Origin: Candidatus Eisenbacteria bacterium
GTDB lineage: Bacteria > Desulfobacterota > Binatia > DP-6
Assembly: GCA_035577985.1 (NCBI GenBank)
Contig: DATJZY010000104.1
Location: 1 to 55,368, forward strand
Direction: 5' to 3'
Length of the DNA stretch: 55,368 nucleotides
The position numbers were made by a program, and so were the translations under genes. This document shows, piece by piece, positions 48,105-55,368 of this stretch. Each line of letters opens with the position of its first letter. The first letter of the stretch is position 1. A model generated the notes under the pieces. That model saw only the letters and a program-made list of their open reading frames with translations, searched no databases and was not told the origin of the DNA.

Positions 48105-49025
48105 CTACGGCGCCGTCGCGAGCGTCGACGCCACGCCGCCCAGCGTTCCGCCCGCCTGCTCCCACGCGAGCCGTCGCGCCACCGTCGGGCGCCACTCGCC
48201 GGACGATTCGCTGAAGCGGCCCCCGCTCGGCTCGGAAGCCACCGTCTCGCGCAGGAACTCGAACTCGTCGATCGCCTGCTCTTCGGGCGATCCCGAGAAG
48301 AACGGCGCCGTCATCGCATCGGGGATGGGAAGCCGCTGCGGGATTCCGTTGCGCTCGCGGATCTTGTCCATGTCGCCCCACGCGATGACCGCCACCTCGT
48401 GCAGGCGCGCCACGCGACGCAGGGTCGTGATGGTCTCGGGCGTCGCGTCCTTGCGCACGGCGAGGGTCTCGACACCGCGGCGCGCATTCGTCACCGCCTC
48501 GCGATAGCGTCCGAGCCCGGCGCGCGTCTGCCCCACGAGGGCGCCCAGGTCGGTCACGACCGAGTCGACCGACACCGCGACGTCGGGCGGGAAGGGCGGT
48601 GGCGCTTCCGGGAGAGGGGGGCGGCGCGCCGCGACGGCGGGCGTCGGCAGGATGGCGACGGCTGCGGGTGCGCCTCCCGGTCCGCCCCACGTGCGGCGCC
48701 CGAGCGCCAGCGCCACCTCGCCGTCGGCACGCCCGACGAGCAGGAGGAGCGCCTTGTCGCCGTCGCGCGCGTCCCGAACCGCGCGGGCGTACTCGGCGCA
48801 CGAGCGCGGCACGACGCCGTTCACCTGCAGCACGAGGTCGCCGGCGCGGGCGCTCGTGGTCGCGCCCGCCGAGCCGGCGTCGACCGCATCGACGACGAGC
48901 ACGCCGTCGCGTACCGCCACGCCGATCCCCGTGCGCTCACGCCCTTCGTCGCACGGATTCGCCGCGAACGCGGCCGGGATCCCGAGGACGGCGACGACGC
49001 CCATCACGCCCGCAATGCGTGCCAT
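48105..49025 (-). CDS. Exported PDZ-domain protein, unknown
   Basis: A Sec signal peptide (MARIAGVMGVVAVLGIPAAFA) leads a 306-aa protein. Residues 35-115 form a PDZ-like domain (GIGVAVRDGVLVVDAVDAGSAGATTSARAGDLVLQVNGV, then SCAEYARAVRDARDG). A Pro-rich linker (PLPEAPPPFPP) and a helical C-terminal half with no known domain follow. No protease domain is attached, so it may be a scaffold in the periplasm. Its start overlaps the 3' end of coaE by 22 nt, so the genes are coupled. Confidence 0.75.
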   Translation of the reverse strand: MARIAGVMGVVAVLGIPAAFAANPCDEGRERTGIGVAVRDGVLVVDAVDAGSAGATTSARAGDLVLQVNGVVPRSCAEYARAVRDARDGDKALLLLVGRADGEVALALGRRTWGGPGGAPAAVAILPTPAVAARRPPLPEAPPPFPPDVAVSVDSVVTDLGALVGQTRAGLGRYREAVTNARRGVETLAVRKDATPETITTLRRVARLHEVAVIAWGDMDKIRERNGIPQRLPIPDAMTAPFFSGSPEEQAIDEFEFLRETVASEPSGGRFSESSGEWRPTVARRLAWEQAGGTLGGVASTLATAP

Positions 49026-49606
49026 GCCTTCTCCACCTGCGCCCGCAGCTCGGCGAGCGATCCGTTGTTGTCGATGACGAGGTCGGCGGCCTGACGGCGC
49101 TCCGCGTTCGACATCTGGGCGTCGATCCGCCGCTCGACGTCCTCGCGGGTGAGCGCGCGCGACGCCGTGCAGCGCACGACGGCCGTGTCGCGCTCGACCA
49201 CGACCACCCAGATCCGGTCGAAGAAGCGCCACCCGGCCTCCAGCATGATCGCGGCCTCGACCACGATCGGACGGCCGTCGGCATTCGCCCGGGCCGCCGC
49301 GATGCGCCGCCGGATCTCCTCGCCGATCAGCGGATGGACGAGCGCGTTGAGGCGTCGGAGCGCCGCCGGATCGGCGAAGACGCGCGCCCCGAGCTGCTTG
49401 CGGTCGATGGTGCCGTCGGGTGCGACGATCCCGCGCCCGAAGGCTCCGACGACGCGCTCCCAGCCTTCGGTGCCGGGCAGATAGACCTCGTGCCCGATCT
49501 TGTCGGCGTCGATCACGTGCGCGCCGAGGTCGGCGAGGATGGTCGCCACGGTGCTCTTGCCCGACCCGATTCCACCGGTGAGCCCGATCAGCGGGCCGTT
49601 CGTCAT
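49004..49606 (-). CDS. coaE: Dephospho-CoA kinase
   Basis: The 200-aa enzyme begins LIGLTGGIGSGKSTVA (P-loop at about 8-17) and contains DADKIGHEVY, HPLIGEEIRRRI and VEAAIMLEAGW, the standard CoaE blocks. It phosphorylates dephospho-CoA in the last step of coenzyme A synthesis in the cytoplasm. ATG 49606 gives normal family length; a longer upstream frame is not needed. It overlaps the PDZ gene downstream and is divergent from the DUF421 gene. Confidence 0.97.
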   Translation of the reverse strand: MTNGPLIGLTGGIGSGKSTVATILADLGAHVIDADKIGHEVYLPGTEGWERVVGAFGRGIVAPDGTIDRKQLGARVFADPAALRRLNALVHPLIGEEIRRRIAAARANADGRPIVVEAAIMLEAGWRFFDRIWVVVVERDTAVVRCTASRALTREDVERRIDAQMSNAERRQAADLVIDNNGSLAELRAQVEKAWHALRA

Positions 49607-49690
49607 CGCGGCCGTCGCTACCGCAATCGACCCCGCAAGTCGAGGCAGCGCGGCTTCTCTGCTACGCACGGCGGCGGGAGGACATCGCAC

Positions 49691-50161
49691 ATGTGGGTTC
49701 CCGAAGTCTCGGTGCTCGAGCGTGTCGCGCGCGGCGCCATCGGCTACCTCTTCCTGTTGGTCGCGTTCCGGATCTCCGGCAAGCGCCAGGTGGGCCAGCT
49801 GACGCCGTTCGACCTCGTCGTGCTCCTGATCATCAGCAACGTGCTCCAGAACGCCATGATCGGCCCGGACAATTCGGTGACCGGCGGCGTCATCGGCGCG
49901 CTCACGATCTTCGTCATGAACGGCGCGCTCGCCTGGCTCACGTTCAAGAGCCGTCGCTTGGAGCGCCTGATCGAAGGCGAGGCGACGCGCCTCGTCCACG
50001 ACGGGAAGATCGACGAGGCCGCGATGCGCAAGGAGCTCGTGACCCACGCCGAGCTTCGCGCCGCGCTACGCGAAGCGGGCATTCCGCACGTCACCGAGGC
50101 GCGCTTCGCGATGCTCGAGAGCACGGGGCGGATCACGGCCGGCGCGATGCACACGACATGA
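49691..50161 (+). CDS. DUF421/YetF-family membrane protein, short form
   Basis: The 156-aa protein has three transmembrane helices and the family block FRISGKRQVGQLTPFDLVVLLIISNVLQNAMI (residues 20-55, R-x-x-G-K-R-x-x-x-x-L-x-x-F-D). A cytoplasmic domain follows with LVHDGKIDEAAMRKELVTHAEL. YetF-like proteins of 220 aa or more have two such soluble modules; this one has one. Function is unknown. GGGAGGA lies about 9 nt before ATG 49691. It overlaps the alpha/beta hydrolase gene as ATGA. Confidence 0.88.
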   Translation: MWVPEVSVLERVARGAIGYLFLLVAFRISGKRQVGQLTPFDLVVLLIISNVLQNAMIGPDNSVTGGVIGALTIFVMNGALAWLTFKSRRLERLIEGEATRLVHDGKIDEAAMRKELVTHAELRAALREAGIPHVTEARFAMLESTGRITAGAMHTT

Positions 50162-50823
50162 GCGTCGATCGCGTCGCGTTGCCGGACGGGACGGTGCTGC
50201 CCGTTCGCGTCGTCGCGCCGCCCCGGGCGACGCCGCCGCGCGGCACGCTCGTCCTCGCGCATGGCGCCGGCGCCGACATGGATCATCCGGCGCTGGTACG
50301 CTTGCAGGGCCTCCTCGCGACGGCAGGGCTCGTCGCCGTGACGTTCAACTTTCCGTACCGCGCGCGCGGCCGGCCGAGCGCGCCGGACCGGATGCCCGTT
50401 CTGGTCGCGGCGTACACGGCCGTGATCGACGCCGTCCGCGCCGGCGCGCCGCGCCCGTTTGCGATCGGCGGGCGCTCGCTGGGTGGCCGCGTCGCCTCCC
50501 ACGTCGCCGCCGCCGGCACGGCCGTCGACGGGCTCGTCTTCCTGGCGTTTCCGCTACACCCGCCGGGCAAACCCGGCACGAGCCGCGCGGCCCACCTGGC
50601 GAAGATCGTTCCGCCCATGCTCTTCGTGCAGGGCACCCGCGACACCTTCGCGCAATGGGATCTCCTCGAAGGCGTGCTCTCGCACCTCCCGGCCGCCACC
50701 CTGCACGCGATCCCTGACGCCGACCACGGCTTCCACGTCCCCAAGCGCACCGGCCGCACCGATGCCCAGGTGCTGGCGGACGTCGCCGAGGTCATCGGGC
50801 GCTGGGTGACGCACACGCGCTGA
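50158..50823 (+). CDS. Alpha/beta hydrolase, KANL3/Tex30 family
   Basis: This 221-aa cytoplasmic hydrolase has the Tex30/KANL3 pattern: LVLAHGAGADMDHP (oxyanion region, 34-47), TFNFPYRARGR, nucleophile elbow GGRSLGGR with the catalytic Ser, and IPDADHGFHVPK with the catalytic His. Substrate unknown. It is coupled to the DUF421 gene through the ATGA overlap and is followed by a structured 350-bp region. Confidence 0.9.
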   Translation: MSVDRVALPDGTVLPVRVVAPPRATPPRGTLVLAHGAGADMDHPALVRLQGLLATAGLVAVTFNFPYRARGRPSAPDRMPVLVAAYTAVIDAVRAGAPRPFAIGGRSLGGRVASHVAAAGTAVDGLVFLAFPLHPPGKPGTSRAAHLAKIVPPMLFVQGTRDTFAQWDLLEGVLSHLPAATLHAIPDADHGFHVPKRTGRTDAQVLADVAEVIGRWVTHTR

Positions 50824-50868
50824 TCCGCGCCACCCGAACCGCCTCCGGCGAGCCCTTCATGCGCGGGC

Positions 50869-50980
50869 GGGCGAGGGCGCCGGGTGGGTGCGGGCTCACG
50901 GTCCTCGCGCACCCCCGCTCCGCCGCACTGCCGCCCACCGCGCTGCGGAGATCGCCCGCACCCACCCGGCGCCCTCGCCC
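50869..50980. repeat. 27-bp perfect inverted repeat
   Basis: The arms 50869-50895 and 50954-50980 are exact reverse complements over 27 bp (starting GGGCGAGGGCGCCGGGTGGG) around a 58-bp spacer that itself has CTCCGC/GCGGAG. Transcribed, it would give a very stable stem-loop 46 nt after the hydrolase stop. The sequence differs from the two-hairpin element that follows at 51058. Confidence 0.85.
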
Positions 50981-51057
50981 ACCCTGGCGATGGGTCATCG
51001 AGCCGGATGCGCGTCAGGTGCCCGAGATGGTGTGGGCGCGAGCGGACCGAGCGCCGC

Positions 51058-51172
51058 GGCGTGCGTGCCTCGGGTGCCGCGCCAGCTTCGCTGGCCGCGG
51101 CATACCGGTCGCGCGTACCACCCCCGCTCCACCCTCGCGTCCTCTCCCGCCCCGAGCTGTAGCTCGGGGCGG
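51058..51172 (-). repeat. Two-hairpin 3'-end element, copy 3
   Basis: Read on the minus strand, a perfect 12-bp stem (CCGCCCCGAGCT, 2-nt loop, 51172-51147) starts 4 nt after the stop of the ferritin-like gene. The shared core (GCGAGGGTGGAGCG, ACGCGCGACCGGTATGCC) follows, then the second hairpin (51101-51076) with the same single-base bulge as the other copies. Stem bases that differ from copy 1 are changed on both sides. Confidence 0.8.
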
Positions 51173-51176
51173 ATTT

Positions 51177-52130
51177 CTACCGTCCTCCGTCCAGCACGCG
51201 CAGCGAGACGCCGCGCGGCTGTTCGCTCATCGCGCGCCGGTAGGACCGCAGCCACGAGAACGTCGCGGCCTCGCCGGCCGCGATCACGCGCAGCATCTCG
51301 CGCGTCTCCGGGTCGTCGTCGAGGGCGTCGGCGACCTCGCGCACGGGGCGCGCCACGAGATCGTCGTCCGCGAAGCGCGCCAGGACCGTCGCGAGCTTCT
51401 CCTCATCGGGAACGTCGCGCGAGGCGAGCTGCGCGTGCGCGGCGTCGAGCACGTCGTCGCGCAGGTTCATCAGCACGACGCCGCCCAGCTCCTCGAGGCG
51501 CGCGGCGAGCAGCGCCGCATGGGTCGCCTCGCGCTCGGCGATCGTATCGAGGCCGCCACGCAGACCGGGGAGGGCACACACGCCGCCCCACGCGCCGATC
51601 ACCGCGGCCCCGGCTTCCTCGGCGGCGCGATAGGCATCGAGAAAGCGCAGCAGCGACGCGGTTGGCGACGGCAGCGCGGGTTCCTCGCCGGTGCCGAGCA
51701 TCGCGCCCACGTCGTGGAGCCAGCGCACGCTCGCGCGATCGTCGTCCCGGATCGTCTCCAGGAGGGCGCGGGTCTCGTCGTCGTCGAGCTCGTGCAGGAG
51801 GGTCGAGACGGGGTCGCTCTTCTCCGACGGGAAGCGGGACAGGAGGATCGCCAGCTTCGATCGGTTCGACACGTCCGGGGCGGCGAGCACGCCGCAGAGC
51901 TGCGCGAGCTGCCGGCTCACCTCCTGCCGGGGCGTCGCACCGAGCGCCGCGAGGCGCCGCTGCGCCATCCGTGCGTGGGCCGCGTCGCGCGCCTGGATCA
52001 CCCGCAGGCCACCGCGCAGCGCGGGGTCGCTGCACGTCGCCAGCCAATGGCCCAGGGCGTCCGCCCCCGCCGCCTCCGCCGCCTGCAGCTCGTCGAGAAG
52101 TGCTTGCGGGCTCGCTCGTCTCGCCAGCAT
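51177..52130 (-). CDS. Tandemly duplicated ferritin-like helical protein
   Basis: The 317-aa all-helical protein consists of two homologous halves: AAEAAGADALGHWLATCSDPALRGGL... (about 19-150) and AAEEAGAAVIGAWGGVCALPGLRGGL... (about 168-310). Each has an E-x(n)-R-E/D-A-x-H-A motif (IQARDAAHA, IAEREATHA) and a later I-x-x-x-[DE]-x-A-[ST]-[VF]-x-W-L segment (IRDDDRASVRWLHD, IAAGEAATFSWLRS). The spacing recalls ferritin-like four-helix bundles, but several metal-ligand Glu are replaced. ATG 52130 (GGAG at 5-6 nt) is preferred over the adjacent GTG. Function is unknown. Confidence 0.7.
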   Translation of the reverse strand: MLARRASPQALLDELQAAEAAGADALGHWLATCSDPALRGGLRVIQARDAAHARMAQRRLAALGATPRQEVSRQLAQLCGVLAAPDVSNRSKLAILLSRFPSEKSDPVSTLLHELDDDETRALLETIRDDDRASVRWLHDVGAMLGTGEEPALPSPTASLLRFLDAYRAAEEAGAAVIGAWGGVCALPGLRGGLDTIAEREATHAALLAARLEELGGVVLMNLRDDVLDAAHAQLASRDVPDEEKLATVLARFADDDLVARPVREVADALDDDPETREMLRVIAAGEAATFSWLRSYRRAMSEQPRGVSLRVLDGGR

Positions 52131-52151
52131 CACCGCTCCGTGCTGCGGCGC

Positions 52152-52180
52152 ACGGTACGGGCTGGTCCGCGGGCTGTCAA
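52152..52180 (-). promoter_or_regulatory. Promoter of the ferritin-like gene
   Basis: On the minus strand, TTGACA (52180-52175), 17 nt and TACCGT (52157-52152) are followed 21 nt later by ATG 52130, leaving room for the GGAG ribosome-binding site. Confidence 0.5.
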
Positions 52181-52190
52181 ACCGTCGGAG

Positions 52191-55019
52191 CTACCCGACC
52201 CAGCGCGTGTTCGCGACCTTTTGCGCGGGCTTTGCAGGAGCACCCAGCTGCGGCAGCGATTCCTCGCTGCAGTTCGACAGCTTCGTCACCACCTCGCGGA
52301 TGCGCGAGATCTGCGTGTCGCGAGGCGGATCGGCCAGGAGCTGCGTGAAGTCGAGCGCGGGGTCGTTCTGGCCGGCGACGAGCACGACCAGCGGCAGCGG
52401 GTCGAGCGCGGCCAGGGCCGAGACGATCGCGCAGCCGTCGCGCTTCGGCATGCTCATGTCGACGACGACCGCGTGCGGTCGCACCACACCGAGCATCTCG
52501 CGCGCCTGCTTGGCGTCCCACGCCATCGACACCGAGGCGCGCCGGCGCGACAGCGCCTGGCGCAGGCTCATGAGGGCGTCGACGTCGGCGCCGGTCGTGA
52601 CGATGCGCCCGTCGCGCCCGGCGTACGAGCCGAGGGCCGCCACCACGGCGTCGGGATCGATCGGCCCGACCACCGGCTCGATCGCGCCGAGGGCGATCGC
52701 GCGATCGCTCGAGGCGTCCGCGATGCAGCCCCAGAAGCGGGTGGTCGATCCGCCGGCTCGCAGGGCGAGCAGCGCCGTGATCGCGCCCGGCGCCGCCAGG
52801 TTCGCGATGATGCGAACCGGCGAGAGCTCGGTCACGCTGCTCACCGAGTTCGCGCCCGGCCGGATGACGGCGACGTCGTGCCCGGTGATGCCGATCCCGC
52901 TCCACGTGCGTTCCGAGTCGATGACGACCACGACCGGCTGGCCGGTCGCGACGAACTCGGGCTCGGGTTCGGTCGCGTGCACGTTGATCACGGTGACGGC
53001 GTCCGTGCGGGTCACGGTCGCGGCGTCCGGCGCGACGATCGCCGCGGCTTCGAGGTCGACGGTGTCGACCGCGATTTCGGTCACGTGCTCGCGGTCGGAC
53101 AGGAGCTGATCGCGCTCGATCAGGAGCTGCGCGTTGTCGGCCGTGAGGCGGACGATCTCCGCTTCCCGCTCGGCGAGCTCGCTGCGCTGCTCGTTGGAGA
53201 TCGCCTCCAGTCGGATGACGGCGGCCTCTGCCTCGGCGAGGCGCTCGCCCAGCCGCGCCTGCTCGTTGCGCTCCTGCGACAGCAGCGACTCCACGCGGGC
53301 GTCCTCCGAGCGCGCCGACTCGAGCGCGGAGCGCAGGCGCGCGCACTCGGCCTCGCTGCGCGCGAGCGCCTCGCGGAGCTGATCCCGCTCGGCCGCGATC
53401 GCCTCGAGCCGCACCTCCACGTGCGTGATCGCGCTCTGGTGTCCCCGTGCCTCCTCGTTCGCCCGGTCCCGCTCGGCGGTGACGTCGCTGAGAACCCGCT
53501 CGGCGACCTCGAGGCGGGCGCGCAGCTCGGCCTCGTGGCTCTGCGCGTCGGTGAGCGAAGCCGAGTGCCGCTCCGCCTCGGCCGTCGCCGTCCGCTCGGA
53601 TTCGCGCAGCCGCGCCACTTCCTCGCGCGCCGACGTGAGCTCCGCCTGCAACTCGTCGACCGAGCTGCGGGCGACCGCCAGCTCCGCATCGACGCTCGCC
53701 GCGCGCTCCTCGGCACGCGCCCGCGCGGCCTCGGCTGCCTCGAGCGCCTCCCGCGCCGTCGCCAGCTCCGGGTCCGACGATGCGAGACGCTCCGCCTCCC
53801 GGGCCGCCAGGCGCGCGCGGAGGTCCGTCTCCCGCGACGCTGCGGCCTCGAGAGCGGCCGTCAGGCGCGCAATCTCCCCGTCGCGCCGATGCGTGCCGCC
53901 CCGCTCCGCCACCGCCCCCGTCTCGAGCTCGCTGACGCGCGCCGACAGGCGCGCGATCTCGTGCGCCCGCTCCTCGGCCAGGCGTGCCGCCGCGGCGAGC
54001 TGCTCGGTGTGCGTGCGCCGGGCCGCTTCCCACTCGGCATCCCGCGCCGCCCCGGCGCTCTCCGCGTCCCGGCGCGCCTGGGCGATTGCGCGTGCTTCGC
54101 GCGCCTCGGCGTCGCGCGCCGACGTCTCGAGCGACTCGACGAGCCGCTGCCGCTCGCGCTCCGCCTCCGCCAGCGCCTGCGCGAGGGTGCTCGTCTCCTC
54201 GGTCTGGGTCCGCAGCCGCTCGAGGTCGCGCGCGATCTCCCCACGCTCGGCGACCGCCGTGTCGAGCGCCGTACTGATGCGCGCGATCTCCTCGCGGCTC
54301 GCCCCGAGCATGGTGGTGAGGCGCTCGAACTCCGCGGCGCGACCCGCCAGCTCCGCCCGCAGGCGATCGCGCTCGGCGGAGAGCGCGAGCACGTCGAGCG
54401 GGACGTGCGCCGCGGCTTCGCTCGGCGTGTCCCCCGGTCCGGCCTGCCGCCGCACTCGCTCGATCATGGCGGCGAGCTCGCGGAGCGGCTTCCACAGCAT
54501 CGTGATGTCGCGCTCGGCGAACGCGCGCGGCGGTGTCGTGACCAGCACCACCGAGGCGAGCGGGGTCAGCCCGACGTGCACCGGGATGCAGGCGATGGTG
54601 CGCATCGCGACCTGCTTGCCGAGCAGCGGCGGAACGTACCGGTTCTGGGACGCGTTCTCGATCAGATACGCGCGCCGGTTGACGACGCCGTGCAGAGGAA
54701 TGTCCCAGCAGCTCGGATCGGCACGCCGGATCGTCCGCAGCTTCCGGCACCCCTCGTCCGACAACCCCACCTCGGCCGAGAGCCGCAGCACCTGATGACG
54801 CTGATCGAAGAGGCACAGCGCCCCGGCGATTGCGCTGGTCGAGTCGACGATGGCCCGCAGGGCCGGCTCGAGGGCGTCCTCGGGGACCGCCGCCGCAGCC
54901 GAGATGGCACGCAACTGCTCCAGCAGGGGTGTCGTCGGCGGGTTGGGGCGGGTCTCCCGGCGGTTCCCCTTCGAGGCGTCGTTGGACCGATGACGGCGGT
55001 GCCTGCGGAAAAGTGCCAT
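52191..55019 (-). CDS. GAF / long coiled-coil / receiver-like scaffold protein
   Basis: The 942-aa protein has three parts. Residues about 30-190 form a GAF domain (AIVDSTSAIAGALCLFDQRHQVLRLSAEVGL; MRTIACIPVHVGLTPLASVVLVTT). Residues about 195-690 are an almost unbroken coiled coil rich in Ala, Glu and Arg with heptad Leu/Ala. Residues 715-942 hold two alpha/beta units; the second (about 805-900) is receiver-like with Asp854 in HAVVVDMSMPKRDG. The first (VVVVIDSERTW...VAVIRPGA) is a degenerate copy. No output domain is present. It resembles the layout of polarity or motility scaffolds such as FrzS in myxobacteria, reversed in order. Cytoplasmic; role unknown. Confidence 0.8.
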   Translation of the reverse strand: MALFRRHRRHRSNDASKGNRRETRPNPPTTPLLEQLRAISAAAAVPEDALEPALRAIVDSTSAIAGALCLFDQRHQVLRLSAEVGLSDEGCRKLRTIRRADPSCWDIPLHGVVNRRAYLIENASQNRYVPPLLGKQVAMRTIACIPVHVGLTPLASVVLVTTPPRAFAERDITMLWKPLRELAAMIERVRRQAGPGDTPSEAAAHVPLDVLALSAERDRLRAELAGRAAEFERLTTMLGASREEIARISTALDTAVAERGEIARDLERLRTQTEETSTLAQALAEAERERQRLVESLETSARDAEAREARAIAQARRDAESAGAARDAEWEAARRTHTEQLAAAARLAEERAHEIARLSARVSELETGAVAERGGTHRRDGEIARLTAALEAAASRETDLRARLAAREAERLASSDPELATAREALEAAEAARARAEERAASVDAELAVARSSVDELQAELTSAREEVARLRESERTATAEAERHSASLTDAQSHEAELRARLEVAERVLSDVTAERDRANEEARGHQSAITHVEVRLEAIAAERDQLREALARSEAECARLRSALESARSEDARVESLLSQERNEQARLGERLAEAEAAVIRLEAISNEQRSELAEREAEIVRLTADNAQLLIERDQLLSDREHVTEIAVDTVDLEAAAIVAPDAATVTRTDAVTVINVHATEPEPEFVATGQPVVVVIDSERTWSGIGITGHDVAVIRPGANSVSSVTELSPVRIIANLAAPGAITALLALRAGGSTTRFWGCIADASSDRAIALGAIEPVVGPIDPDAVVAALGSYAGRDGRIVTTGADVDALMSLRQALSRRRASVSMAWDAKQAREMLGVVRPHAVVVDMSMPKRDGCAIVSALAALDPLPLVVLVAGQNDPALDFTQLLADPPRDTQISRIREVVTKLSNCSEESLPQLGAPAKPAQKVANTRWVG

Positions 55020-55221
55020 GGGCCTCGGAGGACAGGCAGCAACCCCCGTGCCGACGATCGGCCGACGCAGGGCCGGAGGATCAGCGCTTTCGGATCGTCA
55101 CCGCTGGCGAAAAGTGAACGTGATCCGGCTCGCTTGCGTCAGCAATGTGGCGCTTCGAGGCGGTATCGGCGCCGATTTTGTCTCGCCGGGTCTAGCTTTT
55201 CCCGGCCTCGCCCGACCCGCG

Positions 55222-55250
55222 TTGACTCCCCGGCGACGGTCTTGCATGAT
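55222..55250 (+). promoter_or_regulatory. Promoter of the last gene
   Basis: TTGACT (55222-55227), 17 nt and CATGAT (55245-55250) end 11 nt before ATG 55262, without a Shine-Dalgarno. Confidence 0.55.
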
Positions 55251-55261
55251 TCCGCCCTCAC

Positions 55262-55368
55262 ATGCGCCAGCGCCTGCTCGTGCGCGCCACTCTGCTGGGT
55301 GTGTGCCTGCTCCTGCTCGGTCGGCCGTGTTTCGCCGAGCCCACCGCGGCCGACCTGGCGACGCAGGC
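55262..55368 (+). CDS. Exported protein, 3' truncated
   Basis: Only the first 35 codons are visible. They encode a typical Sec signal peptide (MRQRLLVRATLLGVCLLLLG, cleavage probably after RPCFA) and the start of a mature part (EPTAADLATQ). The Cys near the end of the signal does not form a lipobox. The start follows a good promoter at leaderless spacing. Identity unknown. Confidence 0.65.
   Translation, partial: MRQRLLVRATLLGVCLLLLGRPCFAEPTAADLATQ

Overview
The window reads as about 55 kb of chromosome from a high-GC Gram-negative bacterium. The diderm envelope is shown by an MdtABC-type RND efflux operon, a DUF1302-like outer-membrane beta-barrel ending in Phe, a LolA-like periplasmic protein, an MMPL-type RND exporter and Tat- and Sec-exported haem proteins. 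P450, MFE-type SDR, long sensor kinases and NtrC regulators fit an uncultured Desulfobacterota/Binatota- or myxobacteria-like lineage, but that placement is inference. No rRNA, tRNA, CRISPR array, transposase or prophage gene was seen.

Layout. 1-4.7 kb: end of a PD40/TolB-like protein, a minus-strand operon (di-haem peroxidase, Tat-exported metallophosphoesterase, cytochrome c) and a small VIT-like membrane protein. 4.9-12.9 kb: glmS with a thioredoxin-like protein, a LolA-like protein, OsmC, lon, an aldo/keto reductase and an HdeD-like protein. 13.1-23 kb: a Ycf46-like AAA ATPase, then a five-gene minus-strand efflux operon (TetR, MFP, two RND pumps, a 71-aa protein). 23.4-28.7 kb: a visibly lower-GC accessory stretch with PadR, an ABC exporter and a Fic AMP-transferase. 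28.7-31 kb: a P450/type III PKS pair. 31-37.4 kb: MBL-rhodanese, a nucleotidyltransferase pair, DedA, an SDR/phosphatase/arrestin-like operon and a fatty acid desaturase. 37.4-48 kb: a D-aminoacylase-like amidohydrolase, then histidine kinase, outer-membrane barrel, MMPL exporter, sigma54 regulator and MFS. 48-55.4 kb: PDZ protein, coaE, DUF421, an alpha/beta hydrolase, a duplicated ferritin-like protein, a 942-aa GAF/coiled-coil/receiver scaffold and the start of a secreted protein.

Three patterns cut across the genes. (1) Three copies of a two-hairpin element of about 100 bp start 3-5 nt after a stop codon, always in the same orientation to that gene, with compensatory changes in both stems. 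(2) Many genes that begin a transcription unit have a TTGAC-type -35 and a TATG/TATA-type -10 ending only 5-12 nt before the start codon, with no Shine-Dalgarno sequence, which implies leaderless or near-leaderless mRNAs. (3) Inside operons, stop and start codons overlap as ATGA or GTGA, so translational coupling is the rule.
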